DNA from: Acidobacteriota bacterium
Lineage (GTDB): Bacteria; Acidobacteriota; Terriglobia; Terriglobales; Acidobacteriaceae
Direction of reading: 5' to 3'
NCBI GenBank assembly: GCA_021846065.1
Contig: JAJZCP010000125.1
Span: 1 to 5,446, forward strand
Length of the DNA: 5,446 bases
In this document: piece by piece, positions 1 to 5,252 of the stretch
Layout: each line of letters starts with the position of its first letter
Numbering within the stretch: the stretch's first letter is position 1
Notes under the pieces: model-generated
The model's input: the letters and a program-made list of their open reading frames with translations, nothing else
Told to the model about the DNA's origin: nothing
Database searches by the model: none
Program-made: the position numbers and the translations under genes

Positions 1-679
1 CCGCAGTCTCCGCGCGCAGGATGCGCGGCCCGAGTGAGACCGGCGTCCATTCGTGCTTTGTGAAAAGGGTCATCTCCGCGTCGGTCCATCCGCCCTCGGG
101 ACCCACAGCCAACGTGATGGCCGCTGGTTCTTTGCGAGGAGCATTCAGCACATCCCAAAGAGAGGTCATCTCTTCCCGCTCCGAAAGCAGAAGCCTTCGA
201 GCCTCCTGTGCCGTTTCAAGAAAGGCCGACAGTCCCATGGGTCCGTCGATTTCGGGAACATCATTGCGCCGGGACTGCTGCGCCGCTTCGCGGGCGATCC
301 GCCGCCAGCGCTCCAGCCGCTTTTCAGACGCCTGGACCAGGTGACGATCGCAGCGTTGCGCGGCCAGGGGAACGATGCGCTGCGCGCCAAGCTCGGTCAG
401 TTTTTCAATCGCCCATTCCATGGGCTCAAAGCGGACGATGGAGAGGGCCACCGTCAGCGGGAGCGCCTGCGCCGCAGAGATTTCTTCACCGAGCGCAAAG
501 CGCACGCAGTCGTCTTCGACAGATTCCACGGTGCCACGCCGCACTATGTTCCCGGCGACCACATCGAACTGCTGGCCAACGCGCGCGCGCAGTACGCCTG
601 CCAGATGGTGGGCCTGCGGCCCGGTCAACGCAGCGGACGTTGCGGTCCAGGTATCGGCGATCCAGCGGCGGCGCGTCAT
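1..679 (-). CDS. rsmE: 16S rRNA (uracil1498-N3)-methyltransferase RsmE, 3' end cut off by the window edge
   Basis: RsmE is a SPOUT-class, SAM-dependent enzyme that methylates N3 of U1498 in 16S rRNA of the 30S subunit. Reading from the ATG at 679 gives 226 codons with no stop. The protein begins MTRRRWIAD, passes through a PUA-like N-terminal part (HHLAGVLRARVG at about 24-35), then the family motif EKLTELGAQRIVPL (92-105), AAQQSRRNDVPEI (132-144), and the SPOUT knot signatures LAVGPEGGWT (190-199) and LGPRILRAETA (216-226). Members are usually about 240-250 residues, so only the last 10-25 are missing. The knot motifs and SAM-binding loop are present and look intact. The upstream ATG at 690 is out of frame and reaches a stop after four codons, which supports 679. 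No clear Shine-Dalgarno precedes it; a -10-like TATGCT lies only 6 bases upstream, so the mRNA may be leaderless. The gene follows the lysine-rich microprotein gene on the same strand but is separated from it by a terminator. Confidence 0.93.
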   Translation of the reverse strand, partial: MTRRRWIADTWTATSAALTGPQAHHLAGVLRARVGQQFDVVAGNIVRRGTVESVEDDCVRFALGEEISAAQALPLTVALSIVRFEPMEWAIEKLTELGAQRIVPLAAQRCDRHLVQASEKRLERWRRIAREAAQQSRRNDVPEIDGPMGLSAFLETAQEARRLLLSEREEMTSLWDVLNAPRKEPAAITLAVGPEGGWTDAEMTLFTKHEWTPVSLGPRILRAETA

Positions 680-685
680 GCAGCC

Positions 686-715
686 AGCATACGGGCCCGC
701 GCGGCCTTCGCCCAA
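686..715 (-). promoter_or_regulatory. possible rsmE promoter giving a leaderless mRNA
   Basis: On the minus strand TTGGGC (715-710) and TATGCT (691-686) are separated by 18 bases. They match the sigma70 consensus at 3/6 and 4/6 positions. The -10 element ends 6 bases before the rsmE ATG, so transcription would start at or next to the start codon. The terminator ending at about 720 means rsmE needs a promoter in this 40-base gap, which is the main argument for the call. The hexamers are weak and no experiment backs them. Confidence 0.35.
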
Positions 716-719
716 ACGC

Positions 720-749
720 AAAAAGGGAGCGCTTGAAGCGCTCCCTTTT
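720..749 (-). terminator. Rho-independent terminator of the lysine-rich microprotein gene
   Basis: The arms 721-734 and 736-749 are perfect reverse complements around a single base (core GGGAGCGCTT / AAGCGCTCCC), which folds as a stem of about 13 bp with a 3-nt loop. Read on the minus strand, the stem ends in five T's followed by GCGTTT, as expected for an intrinsic terminator. It begins 30 bases after the stop codon of the microprotein ORF. On the plus strand the stem is followed by TTTTGCTTT, so it could also work weakly in that direction, although no plus-strand gene lies upstream. Confidence 0.85.
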
Positions 750-779
750 GCTTTGCCTGTTTCTCTTGCTGCGAAGCAG

Positions 780-848
780 TTACTTCTTCTTGCTGGTCTT
801 CTTCGCTGCCTTCTTCGTTGCCTTTTTGGCTGCCTTTTTCGTTGCCAT
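780..848 (-). CDS. 22-residue lysine/alanine-rich microprotein resembling a histone H1 tail
   Basis: The ORF starts at ATG 848 and stops with TAA at 782-780. After Met-Ala the peptide consists of five tetrads: TKKA, AKKA, TKKA, AKKT, SKKK. Eleven of 22 residues are lysine and there are no acidic residues, so the net charge is about +11. The repeat resembles the tails of H1-like bacterial nucleoid proteins (Hc1/Hc2, BpH1 type). Binding to DNA, RNA or polyphosphate is therefore the natural guess, but it is an inference from composition. A Shine-Dalgarno GGGAGA lies 9 bases before the ATG, a TTGACA/TATACA promoter lies upstream and a strong terminator downstream, making a complete single-gene unit. 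Upstream in the same frame there is no other ATG before a TAG stop in the leader, so it is not the end of a longer gene. Alternatives are a decayed remnant of a longer histone-like gene, or a small RNA whose reading frame is incidental; the well-placed ribosome binding site and clean repeat argue against both. Confidence 0.72.
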   Translation of the reverse strand: MATKKAAKKATKKAAKKTSKKK

Positions 849-857
849 GTTGTCTAT

Positions 858-863
858 TCTCCC
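858..863 (-). promoter_or_regulatory. ribosome binding site of the microprotein gene
   Basis: The minus strand reads GGGAGA (within AAGGGAGA), 9 bases before the ATG at 848. It is a good match to the anti-Shine-Dalgarno end of 16S rRNA and is the main evidence that the 22-codon ORF is translated. Confidence 0.65.
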
Positions 864-868
864 TTGGT

Positions 869-907
869 TCGATGTGACATCGATAACTGCAGGAATCTAC
901 CGCAGTT
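869..907 (-). promoter_or_regulatory. two leader hairpins of the microprotein mRNA
   Basis: The first inverted repeat is AACTGC (907-902 region) with GCAGTT (890-885 region), six base pairs around an 11-base loop. It sits at the predicted 5' end of the transcript (about 908). The second is TCGATG-TGA-CATCGA at 869-883, a perfect 6-bp stem with a 3-base loop, just before the Shine-Dalgarno. Strictly the first repeat spans 885-907. A 5'-terminal hairpin often stabilises bacterial mRNA, and either repeat could instead be a protein binding site on DNA. The function is not determined by the sequence. Confidence 0.45.
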
Positions 908-914
908 ACACGAA

Positions 915-943
915 TGTATAGTTTTGCGAAAAATCAATGTCAA
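915..943 (-). promoter_or_regulatory. sigma70-type promoter of the microprotein gene
   Basis: On the minus strand a perfect -35 TTGACA (943-938) is followed by a 17-base spacer and the -10 TATACA (920-915), a 4/6 match. The predicted start is near 908, giving a leader of about 60 nt and a whole transcript of about 190 nt ending at the terminator near 716. A run of seven T's (951-945 region) directly upstream of the -35 could act as an UP element. Confidence 0.8.
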
Positions 944-975
944 GAAAAAAATGATCGTTCGCCCGCATTTTTTTC
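944..975. repeat. A-tract/T-tract inverted repeat upstream of the microprotein promoter
   Basis: GAAAAAAATG (944-953) and CATTTTTTTC (966-975) are a perfect 10-bp inverted repeat around a 12-base GC-rich spacer. It abuts the -35 of the minus-strand promoter. The two 7-base A/T tracts are centred about 23 bp apart, near two helical turns, so bending or an UP element for RNA polymerase alpha is plausible. It lacks a following T-run in the right place to be a terminator in either direction. Confidence 0.5.
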
Positions 976-1146
976 GCAGCTGCAGAATGCGAATGGCGCA
1001 GCTGTCATAGCACGTACTGCAATCCGCCGCCGATAGATGAGCACCGGAGCCGCACAGCGCATCTTGCAACGGTCAGCAACATGCGCGCGTTCTGTATTGC
1101 ACAACGGGATGAAGTGCACGCGTCGCCAGTAATCATGCGGCCGCCG

Positions 1147-1199
1147 TATACTCTTCGGTTGTCGTCGCGGCCCAGCCGCGAACCTTACAGAGGTGATTC
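1147..1199 (+). promoter_or_regulatory. thiolase -10 element, leader hairpin and ribosome binding site
   Basis: TATACT at 1147-1152 matches the -10 consensus at 5/6; no convincing -35 lies 16-18 bases upstream. The leader then contains CGCGGC (1166-1171), a CCA loop and GCCGCG (1175-1180), flanked by GGTT (1157-1160) and AACC (1181-1184), giving a stem with a 5-base bulge. The Shine-Dalgarno AGAGGTGA (about 1189-1196) follows closely and leaves a short gap to the ATG at 1200. The hairpin ends before the Shine-Dalgarno and should leave it accessible. Confidence 0.5.
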
Positions 1200-2384
1200 A
1201 TGGAAGAAGTTGTCATTGTTGCCGGAGTTCGCACGCCGGTGGGAAAGTTTCTCGGTTCGCTGTCGGAGTTCACCGCGACCCAGCTCGGCGCCATGGTGGT
1301 GAAGGAAGTTGTCCGGCGATCCGGTATCGATGCGGCGCTGGTCGATGAGTGCATCATGGGCAACGTCGTCTCTGCCGGACTCGGGCAAAATCCCGCACGG
1401 CAGGCCGCGATCTACGGTGGACTGGCGCCGGAGGTGAGCGCGTTGACCATCAATAAGGTTTGCGGGTCAGGGCTCAAAGCGGTCAGCCTGGCCGCGCAGG
1501 CCATCCAGACGGGTAATGCGGAAGCGGTCGTCGCCGGCGGCATGGAGTCCATGTCGAACGCCCCGTATCTGCTGTCCGCGGCGCGCAAAGGTTTTCGCAT
1601 GGGCGACAGTAAAGCGGTCGACTCGATGATCAACGATGGACTTTGGGATGTGTACAACGCCTACCACATGGGCGTGACGGGCGAAAACGTGGCAGAGAAG
1701 TATGCGATCACGCGGGAAGAGCAGGATGCCTTCGCGCTGGAGTCGCATCGGCGGGCCGCTGCGGCGCATAAGGCGGGGAAATTTCAGTCGCAGATTCTGC
1801 CCATAGAGATTCCGGGAAAGAAGAAGACCGATCCGCCTGCATCGTTTGACCACGATGAGTCCGTACGCGCCGATGCCACGCCCGAAGCCTTGCGGGCCCT
1901 GAAGCCTGCTTTCAAAAAAGATGGCACGGTGACGGCCGGCAATGCGCCTGGGGTGAACGATGGCGCGGGCGCGCTTCTGGTCATGTCGGCAAAAAAGGCA
2001 GCGAGCCTCGGGTTGAAACCGCTGGTTCGCATCAAAGCGCAGGCCACCAGCGGCGTAGACCCCAAGTGGGTAATGATGGCGCCGGTGACTGGCGTGCAAC
2101 GTGTCCTGCAGCGGGCCGGCTGGTCGGCCGGCGATGTGGACCTGTTTGAGATCAACGAAGCATTCGCGGTTGCCGCCATCGCCGTTACGCGGGAGCTGGG
2201 GCTTAATCTTGCGAAGGTAAATGTGAACGGCGGCGCGGTTGCAATCGGTCATCCCATCGGCGCCAGCGGGGCACGCGTGTTGATCACGCTGATCTACGAG
2301 ATGATCGCCCGCGATGCAAAGCGCGGCGTTGCGGCTCTTTGTCTCGGCGGCGGCAACTCCGTAGCACTGGCGGTGGAAAGATAG
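1200..2384 (+). CDS. acetyl-CoA C-acetyltransferase (thiolase family, biosynthetic type)
   Basis: Thiolases of this type condense two acetyl-CoA to acetoacetyl-CoA and CoA, or run in reverse, in the cytoplasm. The product feeds ketone-body, polyhydroxybutyrate, mevalonate or fatty-acid beta-oxidation routes. The 394-residue length is typical. The nucleophile Cys88 sits in [24 protein letters not shown] (113-125) is the usual central signature. NEAF (319-322), His351 in [15 protein letters not shown], and Cys381 in [10 protein letters not shown] complete the active site. All catalytic residues are present. It resembles AtoB/ThlA/PhaA more than FadA, but sequence alone does not settle the physiological direction. 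The ATG has a good Shine-Dalgarno (AGAGGTGA) and the protein begins right at the conserved [17 protein letters not shown] methyltransferase gene starts 5 bases after the stop. No phaB, mevalonate or beta-oxidation gene is visible nearby to indicate the pathway. Confidence 0.94.
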   Translation: MEEVVIVAGVRTPVGKFLGSLSEFTATQLGAMVVKEVVRRSGIDAALVDECIMGNVVSAGLGQNPARQAAIYGGLAPEVSALTINKVCGSGLKAVSLAAQAIQTGNAEAVVAGGMESMSNAPYLLSAARKGFRMGDSKAVDSMINDGLWDVYNAYHMGVTGENVAEKYAITREEQDAFALESHRRAAAAHKAGKFQSQILPIEIPGKKKTDPPASFDHDESVRADATPEALRALKPAFKKDGTVTAGNAPGVNDGAGALLVMSAKKAASLGLKPLVRIKAQATSGVDPKWVMMAPVTGVQRVLQRAGWSAGDVDLFEINEAFAVAAIAVTRELGLNLAKVNVNGGAVAIGHPIGASGARVLITLIYEMIARDAKRGVAALCLGGGNSVALAVER

Positions 2385-2389
2385 TCACA

Positions 2390-3154
2390 GTGGACCTTCC
2401 CGCAGCCGAGCGCTTCACCAGCCGGGTGGAATCCTATCGGCGATTTCGCCCACGCTATCCCGCAGCCATTGTGGACGTGTTGCGCGATGCCTGCGGCCTG
2501 GACGCATCGTGGCCGGTGGCAGACATCGCTGCCGGTACGGGCTTACTGTCTGAAGTTTTTCTGGAACAGGGGAACGCGGTGACGGCCATCGAGCCGAACG
2601 CGGCCATGCGTGCCGTCTGCGAATCCCTCATTCCAAGCTATCCGCGCCTGCGTTGTGTCAATGGCACCGCAGAGGCCACCGGGCTTGCTGCCGGGAGTGC
2701 GGCGCTGGTGACGGTGGGGCAGGCGCTCCACTGGTTTGACCGGCCGCGCGCCCGTGCCGAGTTTGTGCGCATTCTCCGTCCCGGTGGATGGTGCCTGATC
2801 GCGTACAACAACCGCCCGGAGCGCGGCAGCAGTTTTCATCAGGCGTACGAGCAGCTTTTACAGCGTTTCGGCGCGGACTATTCCGCAGTGGCCAGCCGGT
2901 ATCTCGATACCGAACAACTGCGCGAGTTTTTTGCGCCTTGCAGAATGGAGACCGTGACACTGGTGAATGTCCAGCCGCTGGACCTGGAGGCCCTGATCGG
3001 TCGCATCGTCTCGTCTTCGTACATGCCGCAGGCGCATCATCCCATCTACGCATCCATGATCGCGAAGGTCGAGCGCGTGTTCAACGAATACGCCGAAGAT
3101 GGCCGTGTGCAGATGGAGTACGAATGCGTGCTCAGCTTCGGCCGGCTCACGTAG
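2390..3154 (+). CDS. class I SAM-dependent methyltransferase of unknown substrate
   Basis: The 254-residue protein has a Rossmann-type methyltransferase core of the Methyltransf_11/UbiE-like kind. Motif I is VADIAAGTG (43-51) for SAM binding. The acidic residue after strand 2 is Glu68 in [16 protein letters not shown] (107-117) corresponds to the motif after strand 4, and LRPGG (129-133) to the region before strand 5. The C-terminal third, including SSSYMP (208-213), probably forms the substrate-binding lid. I do not recognise the substrate; small molecules are usual for this fold. I chose GTG 2390 because the N-terminus [23 protein letters not shown] matches how such proteins start, and GGAAAG lies 9 bases upstream. 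A longer in-frame start at TTG 2339 would lie inside the thiolase gene and add only residues with no family likeness. The 5-base gap to the thiolase suggests co-transcription and coupled translation. No terminator is seen after its stop. Confidence 0.88.
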   Translation: MDLPAAERFTSRVESYRRFRPRYPAAIVDVLRDACGLDASWPVADIAAGTGLLSEVFLEQGNAVTAIEPNAAMRAVCESLIPSYPRLRCVNGTAEATGLAAGSAALVTVGQALHWFDRPRARAEFVRILRPGGWCLIAYNNRPERGSSFHQAYEQLLQRFGADYSAVASRYLDTEQLREFFAPCRMETVTLVNVQPLDLEALIGRIVSSSYMPQAHHPIYASMIAKVERVFNEYAEDGRVQMEYECVLSFGRLT

Positions 3155-3191
3155 CTGGAAGAAGATCGCAGCAAAGTGTCCTGCATGCGGA

Positions 3192-3200
3192 TGCTATACT
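3192..3200 (+). promoter_or_regulatory. extended -10 promoter for comM
   Basis: The sequence reads TG-C-TATACT (3192-3200), a TGn extension plus a 5/6 match to TATAAT. No -35 is visible at 16-18 bases upstream, which fits an extended -10 promoter. Transcription would start near 3207 and give a leader of about 36 nt. It lies in the 88-base gap after the methyltransferase, so comM may also receive read-through from upstream. Confidence 0.5.
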
Positions 3201-3242
3201 CACGCCAATTGTCCGGAAGATTTTCGACAAAGCATTCCCCCT

Positions 3243-4802
3243 ATGCTTTTCAAGGCGTTCAGCGCAGCTGTCTACGGCATCGAAGCCAACATTATTGATG
3301 TAGAGGTGGATTTCTCCGGGATCAAGACCACGGAGGACCGCTTCCACACGGTCGGTCTGCCCGATGCAGCTGTCCGCGAGAGCCGGGACCGCGTCCGCGC
3401 GGCCATCAAGAACTCGGGCTTTGATATTCCGCCCACCCACATCACCATCAACCTGGCCCCGGCCGATCTGAAAAAAGAAGGCTCCGGCTTCGATCTGCCG
3501 ATGGCTATCGGGATTCTGGGCGCGTACGGGAGTTTGCAGCTCCGCGACCTCAGCAATTTTTTGCTAGTGGGCGAACTGGGCCTCGACGGCAGCCTGCGTC
3601 CCGTCCAGGGCATGCTCCCGATAGCTGTTGCGGCGCGCGAACGCGGCATCCGGAACCTGCTGATACCAGCGGCCAACGCGCGAGAGGCAGCGGTCGTCGA
3701 AGGCGTGGATGTCTACGGTGTCCAGTCGCTGCTGCAGGTGCGGGACCTGCTGAATGCGGCCGGCAACGGCGGCATTACGGCAACGCCGATCCGTATCGCG
3801 ACGCGCGAACTGCTCGGAGCGGCAGAGCAGTTCTCCTTCGACTTTCGCGATGTGCGCGGCCAGCATACGGCCAAGCGCGCGCTGGAGGTGGCCGCCGCCG
3901 GTGGCCATAACATTCTGATGATCGGGCCGCCGGGCTCCGGGAAAACCATGCTGGCCAAACGCCTGCCGGGTATCCTGGCGCCGCTCTCCTTTGACGAGGC
4001 GCTGGAGACGACAAAAATCCACTCTGTCGCCGGTGTGCTGAATGCGGAGGCTGGCCTGGTCACGCAGCGGCCGTTCCGTTCGCCGCACCATACTGTATCG
4101 GACGCGGGACTGATCGGCGGCGGCGCGGTGCCGCGGCCGGGGGAAGTTTCCCTGGCGCACAACGGCCTGCTGTTTCTCGATGAACTGCCGGAGTTTCCGC
4201 GCAACGTGCTGGAGGTGCTGCGCCAGCCGCTCGAAGACGGCCAGGTGACCATTGCGCGCGCGGCCATGTCGCTCAGTTTTCCGGCCCGGTTCATGCTGGC
4301 CGCGGCGATGAATCCGTGCCCCTGCGGCTACTTTAACGACAAGTCGCGGGAGTGTATGTGTACGCCGCCGATGATCCAGCGCTATGTTGCCAAGGTTTCC
4401 GGGCCATTGCTGGATCGCATCGACATTCATATTGAGGTACCGGCGGTGCAGTATAAGGAGTTGCGGGGTGGGTCGGCGGCGGAAGGATCGGCACAGATTC
4501 GGGACCGTGTGCTGGCCGCCCGGGAGCGGCAGGGGAACCGGTTTGCGCCCGGTGCGGATCGGGTCTTTTCCAATGCGCAGATGAGCACCCGGCAGATTCG
4601 TCTTTATTGTGAGCTTTCGAGCGAAGCGGAAAGGTTGCTCGAGCGGGCGATGCAGCAGCAGGGTTTAAGCGCCCGCGCCCATGATCGAATCTTAAAGGTG
4701 GCGCGAACAATCGCCGATCTGGAAGGGGAGGTGGATATCGCCGTCAAGCACTTGGCCGAGGCGATTCAATATCGGACGCTGGATCGGAGCTACTGGTCCT
4801 GA
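3243..4802 (+). CDS. comM: ComM/YifB family Mg-chelatase-like AAA+ ATPase
   Basis: ComM is a hexameric AAA+ motor that promotes branch migration during integration of incoming DNA in natural transformation; the family is also widespread in bacteria not known to be competent. The 519-residue length is normal (about 500-520). Residues 1 to about 175 form the ChlI-like N-terminal domain with Lon-type fold ([15 protein letters not shown] at 37-51, [18 protein letters not shown] at 77-94). The AAA+ module has Walker A GPPGSGKT (228-235), the signature [19 protein letters not shown] (276-294), Walker [11 protein letters not shown] (309-318) and sensor 1 AAMNPCPCG. Four cysteines at 359, 361, 371 and 373 form the family's CxC...CxC probable zinc site. 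Arg392 in [11 protein letters not shown] is a likely arginine finger. The C-terminal Mg-chelatase domain ends with YRTLDR. The start at ATG 3243 matches the conserved [15 protein letters not shown]; the frame stays open upstream but without family likeness. No Shine-Dalgarno is adjacent; the nearest purine run, GGAAGA at 3215-3220, is 22 bases away. Confidence 0.95.
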   Translation: MLFKAFSAAVYGIEANIIDVEVDFSGIKTTEDRFHTVGLPDAAVRESRDRVRAAIKNSGFDIPPTHITINLAPADLKKEGSGFDLPMAIGILGAYGSLQLRDLSNFLLVGELGLDGSLRPVQGMLPIAVAARERGIRNLLIPAANAREAAVVEGVDVYGVQSLLQVRDLLNAAGNGGITATPIRIATRELLGAAEQFSFDFRDVRGQHTAKRALEVAAAGGHNILMIGPPGSGKTMLAKRLPGILAPLSFDEALETTKIHSVAGVLNAEAGLVTQRPFRSPHHTVSDAGLIGGGAVPRPGEVSLAHNGLLFLDELPEFPRNVLEVLRQPLEDGQVTIARAAMSLSFPARFMLAAAMNPCPCGYFNDKSRECMCTPPMIQRYVAKVSGPLLDRIDIHIEVPAVQYKELRGGSAAEGSAQIRDRVLAARERQGNRFAPGADRVFSNAQMSTRQIRLYCELSSEAERLLERAMQQQGLSARAHDRILKVARTIADLEGEVDIAVKHLAEAIQYRTLDRSYWS

Positions 4803-5123
4803 ATCGGGCCTTTTGGTTATGTAGCCCATAAAATGTACGCCACTTATTTTGTTGACATCGTGTAAACCCGACATTAATGTAAGGAAAGCCGAGATCATCG
4901 TCAGGCGAAGACGAACGCTAGTGTCTTCCCTGTAGCTAAACCCCTCCACTTCAAGGACTTCCAGGATAGGAGCGCCACACGGCGCAGTTCCATGGTGGGG
5001 ATGAATCGGTTCGCTTTCAGGTAGCAACTCGCCGGTGTCTGCAATAACCAGAGCATGAAATGCTGCATTCTCCGATGTGCATTGTTTTTCTGTCTCCGTC
5101 AAGGTTGCGTGACAGCAAAACAT
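4692..5123 (-). CDS. doubtful 143-codon ORF antisense to the comM end and the following gap
   Basis: An open frame from ATG 5123 runs to a stop at 4692 and overlaps the comM 3' end by 111 bases in the opposite direction. The section outside comM gives a mixed, non-repetitive protein (for example [15 protein letters not shown]), with no motif, signal peptide or membrane segment that I recognise. Points against it: no Shine-Dalgarno before the ATG, third codon positions close to evenly split between GC and AT (unlike the strongly GC-biased neighbours), and a long convergent overlap. It may be a chance frame, a gene remnant, or the antisense of a structured RNA on the other strand. Confidence 0.2.
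   Translation of the reverse strand: MFCCHATLTETEKQCTSENAAFHALVIADTGELLPESEPIHPHHGTAPCGAPILEVLEVEGFSYREDTSVRLRLTMISAFLTLMSGLHDVNKISGVHFMGYITKRPDSGPVAPIQRPILNRLGQVLDGDIHLPFQIGDCSRHL
4852..4880 (+). promoter_or_regulatory. possible plus-strand promoter with palindrome
   Basis: A perfect -35 TTGACA lies at 4852-4857. The -10 is ambiguous: ATTAAT (4873-4878) matches 4/6 with a short 15-base spacer, and TAATGT (4875-4880) matches 3/6 with a 17-base spacer. The palindrome ACATTAATGT (4871-4880) covers this area and could be an operator half-pair. Transcription would start at about 4885. Confidence 0.35.
4885..5090 (+). ncRNA. candidate structured small RNA, about 200 nt
   Basis: Between a promoter-like site and a terminator-like hairpin I can pair four elements by eye. 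They are: GAAGAC (4907-4912) with GTCTTC (4923-4928); CCCCTCCA (4941-4948) with TGGTGGGG (4993-5000), one internal mismatch, enclosing GCGCC-ACAC-GGCGC (4972-4985); GTTCGCT (5009-5015) with AGCAAC (5023-5028), one bulged C; and the terminator stem. I do not recognise a known RNA family. Short pairings like these are found by chance in most sequences, so the call rests mainly on their order between promoter and terminator. It could also be the upstream leader of the rpoZ-like gene. Confidence 0.25.
5059..5089 (+). terminator. weak Rho-independent terminator-like hairpin
   Basis: AATGC (5059-5063) pairs with GCATT (5079-5083) and CAT (5066-5068) with ATG (5075-5077), leaving a small internal loop and a 6-base loop. 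The stem is followed by G and five T's (5085-5089). The stem is short and AT-rich, so termination would be weak. Confidence 0.35.
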
Positions 5124-5181
5124 TGCAGCCGGAAGGCATGTTTCTTGCGTCTAAAAAACAGTAAGAATGGCTCGGCCAGGA

Positions 5182-5225
5182 CCGGCGGGACAGAGCTCGC
5201 GAGGCGCGCGGGTCGATCCCTCCGG
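5182..5225 (+). promoter_or_regulatory. GC-rich stem in the leader of the rpoZ-like gene
   Basis: CCGGCGGGA (5182-5190) and TCCCTCCGG (5217-5225) pair at 8 of 9 positions around a 26-base GC-rich loop that can fold further. The stem ends 12 bases before the Shine-Dalgarno. No T-run follows, so it is not a terminator. It may shape the leader or be part of an autoregulatory site; the function is unknown. Confidence 0.35.
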
Positions 5226-5252
5226 CAAATACTGAATAGAGGAGTAATTTTC

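Larger units (their letters stand above)
849..1199. other. intergenic control region between the microprotein gene and the thiolase gene
   Basis: This 351-base gap separates divergently transcribed units. Its left part holds the microprotein leader and promoter (to about 975). Next is an inverted repeat CAGCTGC/GCAGCTG (977-983 and 998-1004) with a 14-base loop and no adjacent T-run, of unknown role. I see nothing recognisable from about 1005 to 1140. The right end has the thiolase promoter and leader. The open frames across it are short and have no family resemblance, so I regard it as non-coding. Confidence 0.7.
4803..5252. other. 450-base gap between comM and the rpoZ-like gene
   Basis: This stretch is visibly poorer in G+C than the genes around it. 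It begins with an unconvincing GGGC/GCCC repeat (4806-4826 region) lacking a T-run, so comM has no clear terminator. Next come a TTGACA element (4852-4857) and the perfect 10-base palindrome ACATTAATGT (4871-4880). Several hairpins follow up to a terminator-like structure at 5059-5089. The final part (5090-5252) is the likely leader of the rpoZ-like gene and has one GC-rich stem; no confident promoter is seen in it. No protein family is recognisable on either strand. Confidence 0.6.

Noticed and set aside
740..921. Plus-strand frames encoding a Phe/Leu/Ala-rich, membrane-like stretch
   Set aside because: The hydrophobic run is simply the antisense reading of the AAG/AAA-rich lysine codons of the microprotein gene. 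It has no start or ribosome binding site of its own and overlaps rsmE in antisense.
977..1004. CAGCTGC/GCAGCTG inverted repeat as a terminator
   Set aside because: No T-run follows on either strand; the adjacent T-tract precedes it on the plus strand. It may be an operator but nothing supports a specific role.
854..1069. Minus-strand 71-codon ORF over the microprotein promoter region
   Set aside because: It covers the promoter, A/T tracts and leader hairpins, has no family likeness and an odd Cys-rich composition; most likely a chance frame.
2117..2137. GCCGGC repeats inside the thiolase gene as a regulatory hairpin
   Set aside because: The self-complementary GC-rich hexamers are explained by codon choice for a conserved protein stretch.
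2339..2389. Upstream TTG start extending the methyltransferase by 17 residues
   Set aside because: The extension lies inside the thiolase 3' end and is an out-of-frame reading of its conserved GGGNSVAL codons; the GTG at 2390 with a nearby purine run is a better start.
3099..3242. In-frame extension of comM by 48 residues from an upstream ATG
   Set aside because: The extension overlaps the methyltransferase end, reads through the predicted promoter, and shows no likeness to the family, whose members begin at the [12 protein letters not shown] sequence.
4806..4826. GGGC/GCCC inverted repeat after comM as a terminator
   Set aside because: The stem is only about 4 bp with a long loop and no T-run follows.
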